From Isohypsibius dastychi (lineage: Eukaryota > Tardigrada > Eutardigrada > Parachela > Isohypsibiidae), in contig JAQIWT010000926.1 in NCBI GenBank assembly GCA_034696485.1, positions 1 to 13,808 on the forward strand: a DNA stretch of 13,808 nt, read 5' to 3'. Below the pieces are notes generated by a model that saw nothing but the letters and a program-made list of their open reading frames with translations, was not told the DNA's origin and ran no database searches. How positions within the stretch are numbered: position 1 is the first letter of the stretch; each line of letters opens with the position of its first letter. Both the position numbers and the translations under genes were made by a program. Below, piece after piece: positions 10,483 to 13,808 of this stretch.

Positions 10483-12205
10483 ATGGGTTTCTTTTTCCGT
10501 CCTAATCACACCAAAGCTATTGGATGTTTCATAATTTGTTTCTGTACTATCTTGATATTCTACCTGGAATACCTTACATATGTTTTATTGCCTCTCCAGT
10601 GGAACCACGATGCCACCAACTTACATGAAAGTGAGGATATTTACTCCGGAATGAAAAAATATATAATATACATGTATGATTTTTCGTTTCCGGTTCAGGA
10701 GGTCAAGAAGCTCGGTTGCTTCGTGTTCTCCTAGTGGCTGATCCACAATTACAAGGAAACCAGAATGAACCAGCAGGAATTCTGGGATCGATAACCCGCG
10801 CTGATTCAGATGCGTTAGTCGAAATTCGCGGAATATCTAGTAATCAGTTATCTATTTGCTTTAACCGTTCTTTTCTAGATATCTGCGACGGACTTATTAT
10901 CAAGCATTCAATTTTGTCAAACCGGACCTGGTTTTGTTTCTGGGTGATTTGTTGGATGAAGGCTTCATCGCAAACGACGAGGATTATTCGGAATATGTTA
11001 GAAGGTTCCAGGGGATATTTTTTCTCGGAAATGCAAAGGTTTAGTGTTTTTCTAGGCGACGTAATTACTTTCGCTGCATTCAATCCGAATCAGTTTTCAT
11101 ATATGTTTAGGTGATTTATATACCGGGTGATAATGACATAGGAGGAGAAAGCGAGCCGGTTTCACCCGAACGTTTACGGCGTTTTCGCCAGCACTTCCGG
11201 TCGGATAACACCGAGTCGTTTTGGGATGAAAAACTGACTTTTGTTGAGGTATGCTCTAACCCGCACAGGTTAAGTTTCTACTGTGATCGATCGGTGTGGT
11301 GGTGACTTTGGTACGTTTCACCGAACAGTTCAAACCGTAAATGTGAGAAACTAGGTGAAGCAAATAATTAAATTTGGCGTTCAGTTATTATTTTTATTCG
11401 AATTCGATGGATTAAAATTGAATCCTGAATTTCAAAGCGTAAGTTTGAAGTTTCGGTGACTTCCTTTTAAGAGATTCAGCTGTTTTATTAATATGAAATT
11501 ACCAACTTCCGGTGACCTTAACGCATTTCAATGTTTCTTCTTGTAGGCTGATTCGCTCACTCGAGGCTTGGACAATATACCGGATCGCAGTCGCCGGGAT
11601 GCAGTTCAAGTGATACATCTCAGGCATTTCCCCTATTACTCGGATCCCAACCAAGAAGAATTTGTGAGTTTACAATCGCTTTCAATTTAGTTTCAGTTTT
11701 ATTCACAATTCAGTTTCAATTCGATGACCCAAATTATTTTAACTGACAGATTTCATCGTATGGAAAACCTTCCATTGTGATTTCTGCGCACAATCACATA
11801 GCTTTCTGGAACATTTGGCCCCTAACCGAACGTCCGACCTACAAGAAGATTTCCACCGAAGTTATCCGGCTCAGTTTGGAAAGTTCCAATGGAGAAGTGA
11901 ACGAAATTAGTGTTCCTACATGCAGCTACAGAATGGGCGTAGCGGAAATGGCTTATGGAGTTATGACCGTCGGTAAAATTAAATTAAATTAAATCGCTAT
12001 TGTAACCCGAAATTCACCATGTTGTACTTTTGTAGATCTTTCTCGAAAAACCATGGAATACAAAAACATCTGGTTGCCCTCGCGATACCAAAACCTGGCT
12101 GCCTACTCGTTTGTAGCCGGTCTGTTTGTTCCTCTTTCTATTTTGCTATGTTGCCAGTTTTTTGGATGCCGGATGTTGCACAGAGTTTCTATAAAACATG
12201 CGTAA
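10483..12205 (+). CDS. MPPE1: PGAP5/MPPE1-type GPI-anchor metallophosphoesterase
   Basis: PGAP5 (MPPE1; yeast relatives Ted1/Cdc1) is a membrane phosphoesterase of the early secretory pathway. It removes an ethanolamine phosphate from the GPI-anchor glycan, which helps export of GPI proteins from the ER. Predicted exons are 10483-10630, 10699-10813, 10879-11038, 11111-11248, 11385-11438, 11547-11663, 11750-11972 and 12036-12205, about 374 residues with all phases matching. An N-terminal membrane segment (about residues 12-35) is followed by the metal-binding motifs VADPQ (D64), LGDLLDEG (D111, D114), PGDNDIGGE (147-155), RHFPYY (H232) and SAHNH (H258, H260). A C-terminal membrane segment spans about 339-363. 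The 54-nt fifth exon is less certain; leaving it out keeps the frame. The tail RVSIKHA lacks a clear dilysine retrieval signal. The gene appears intact. Confidence 0.93.
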
Positions 12206-12320
12206 GATCTTGAGACACCAAGCGCTGTTATCATATTCAAAATTCCAAATCGAATTAATTTCACCACTTTTCCCTTTTTTCCACTCCAGCCTTTTTGAGC
12301 ATTTTGTGTTTGTTACTCTG

Positions 12321-12345
12321 GTGGTAACCTTTGCGTGGTTACCAC
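12321..12345. repeat. 9-bp stem inverted repeat
   Basis: GTGGTAACC at 12321-12329 and GGTTACCAC at 12337-12345 form a perfect 9-bp stem around a 7-base loop. It lies about 120 bp past the PGAP5-like stop. Confidence 0.85.
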
Positions 12346-12379
12346 GCATGGTAGAGCACGATCCAGCAACTGCCCACTG

Positions 12380-12393
12380 GCTACCATGGTAGC
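12380..12393. repeat. 14-bp perfect palindrome
   Basis: GCTACCATGGTAGC is an uninterrupted palindrome. Its half GCATGGTAG-like sequence also occurs at 12347-12354, so two foldback structures sit within about 75 bp. Confidence 0.85.
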
Positions 12394-12407
12394 TCCGATC
12401 TCCAAAG

Positions 12408-12823
12408 ATGAGTAGCGTTCGATTTCACAACAAAGCGATTTTCATCAGTCATCTCACCACGCAAAAAGAGCAGCGTGTTTTTGAATTCTTTTCCGATTGT
12501 TCGCCAGCACGCGTTGTTTCAGATCGGTGTTTTTTGGGTCAGCAGAATATTTCGTGCTAGTTTATTTATGCGGTTGATGCCTATTCTGTGTTCCGGACTG
12601 ACAGAGCTCAGCTGGCTGCAGTGGACCCCATTTTATGTGTACACAAAGTCGTCAAGTGTGGTATTCGTCATTTTTGGAGATAAGTCAGCATATGATCGCC
12701 CTTCTGCTCAGGCCAGCGTTGATAAATAATTGCCAGATATAACTTTTCAATGGAATGTGAATGGGTCACTTGTTGATAATCGCCAGCGCCTTTCCACCAC
12801 TATACACCGTCCAAAACATATGA
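12408..12823 (+). pseudogene. possible remnant of an unrecognised gene
   Basis: Two overlapping plus-strand frames stay protein-like but are broken by single stops. One starts MSSVRFHNKAIFISHL at 12408, meets TAG at 12558-12560, and continues with FIYAVDAYSVFRTDRAQLAA to 12683. The other runs from 12475, meets TAA at 12727-12729, and continues LPDITFQWNVNGSLVDN to just past 12840. The second recalls extracellular beta-sandwich sequence, but I cannot name a family. It may be a decayed gene, exons of a gene whose introns I misread, or chance. Confidence 0.2.
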
Positions 12824-13369
12824 CATTCTGGAAGTCGTTTGGATCATTTTGATGAAATCGCGGAGCGGATAAAAAGGATTTACCGGATTCCATACAGATT
12901 TATCGGGATTACGGAAAACGAATTTGATCAGTAAGTCTCATTTAATTCAGTTTTCGAGAACGAAAACAAGAACTATCGCAATATTTAACCCTAGATTGTT
13001 TTCGCAGTTTTTGTTCGAAAATATCGTCAGATTTGTTAGATATTTGATAATCATTAATCCAACGATAATTATTCAGAATCAATTCTTCGGAACGTTTTTG
13101 TAAAATCCAAATAAAATTTAAGCAGATATCTGGTCCGTCTAAATTTAACTGGTGTTTTGCTGACCATGTCACGAATTTGTCTTTATTATCATAGTACCAC
13201 CGGAAGTGGTCAGGATGTGTTGGAACTTTCTGGGCTTTTTATTTTTTTTATTGAGGTCGAACATTTATCGGCGTTTGAAAATCATCTTCGCAGAATGCGC
13301 ACCCAGGAATTTGACTCATCTCTCAAGCTTTACTCTGCAATATGTATCCACCCCTTCTTGAGAGATTAG
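12824..13369 (+). CDS. possible two-exon gene fragment, unrecognised
   Basis: A frame open from 12824 reads FDEIAERIKRIYRIPYRFIG and reaches a strong donor (GATCA then gtaagtc) at 12930/12931. An acceptor (aatttaagcag) ends at 13125. The next exon then continues in matching phase as YLVRLNLTGVLLTMSRICLY to a TAG at 13367-13369. The matched phase and good splice sites are the only support. There is no recognisable motif and no clear start codon, so this could be chance or part of the remnant upstream. Confidence 0.25.
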
Positions 13370-13808
13370 AAATGAAGATATGGAGAACAATTAAATCAGA
13401 AGTCGTCGCGTCTGGTGGAAAGAATTTCTACCTCGGGGATCGTTTACGCGCTAGGGTGCCTCGGCCTCATCAATCACGAATTTTACGGTATTTCTAATTT
13501 TTCGTCTCAGACTCGCCGACGCCGAATTTTTTTAGCGACTGTTCTTTTTGAATCAATTTAAAAAGCGTGAAGTAACTGGACTGGAACTATTTGGTTTTGA
13601 TGAAAACTCTGGTTTGGAACTGAACCAAAATGGTTAACAAACAGGTTCCGATTGAAAAGTTATATTGACGCAATTATTCTGCCGTAAATTTGTGTTGCTG
13701 TTTGACGCCATTTACCGGTTGGCTGTTAGTTTGAACTAATTTTATTCACATCCATTTAGTAAAAGCTTGTCATTCAACCTTGTTCTCTGGACCACCTACG
13801 AATTTCCG
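13370..13808. other. AT-rich end of window, no supported gene
   Basis: A 41-codon plus-strand frame at 13372-13497 (MKIWRTIKSEVVASGGKNFY) begins just after an acceptor-like gattag and could be an exon, but it is too short to support. Nothing else stands out to the window end. Confidence 0.4.

Larger units (their letters stand above)
12206..12407. other. 3' flank of the PGAP5-like gene with foldback repeats
   Basis: There is no coding region. The second half has clustered inverted repeats, listed separately. No AATAAA is seen close to the stop, so the polyadenylation site of the PGAP5-like gene is unassigned. Confidence 0.5.

Overview
The window looks like nuclear DNA of a small-genome animal. 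Every recognisable gene is split by short GT-AG introns, mostly 60-120 nt with a few of 260-550 nt. The families present (ferrochelatase, GAR1, a STAR/Quaking-type RNA-binding protein, PGAP5/MPPE1 phosphoesterase) are metazoan-like. The compact layout would suit a tardigrade-like or other small ecdysozoan genome, but I cannot place the species from sequence alone. There are no bacterial operons, tRNAs, rRNAs or CRISPR arrays.

Layout. Four loci lie head to tail on the minus strand, in transcription order: GAR1 (9837-8361), an unrecognised 382-residue protein (7852-6046), a STAR-family protein (5318-4141) and a ferrochelatase locus (3740-6). On the plus strand, diverging from GAR1, is a complete eight-exon PGAP5/MPPE1-type metallophosphoesterase (10483-12205). 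The last 1.6 kb has hairpin-forming inverted repeats and open, broken reading frames that may be remnants of another gene.

Main result. The ferrochelatase locus can be read exon by exon from a mitochondrial presequence to the C-terminal domain, but it is broken. Exon 3 has an internal deletion that removes the conserved glycine-rich segment and leaves an in-frame stop. A roughly 0.75 kb block carrying exons 4 and 5 is tandemly duplicated, and one copy has decayed. The last exon has two frameshifts and is interrupted by a roughly 180-bp element with inverted ends. Loss of this last enzyme of haem synthesis would be notable unless another copy exists elsewhere.

Second theme. Partial local duplications followed by decay recur. 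Exon 1 and the 5' splice acceptor of the unrecognised gene are also duplicated, about 400 bp away, in the 3' flank of GAR1. The STAR protein keeps recognisable Qua1 and Qua2 parts but seems to have lost the GxxG loop of its KH domain.

All gene models are hand-built from splice signals and remembered family alignments. Exon edges are predictions that transcript data could change.
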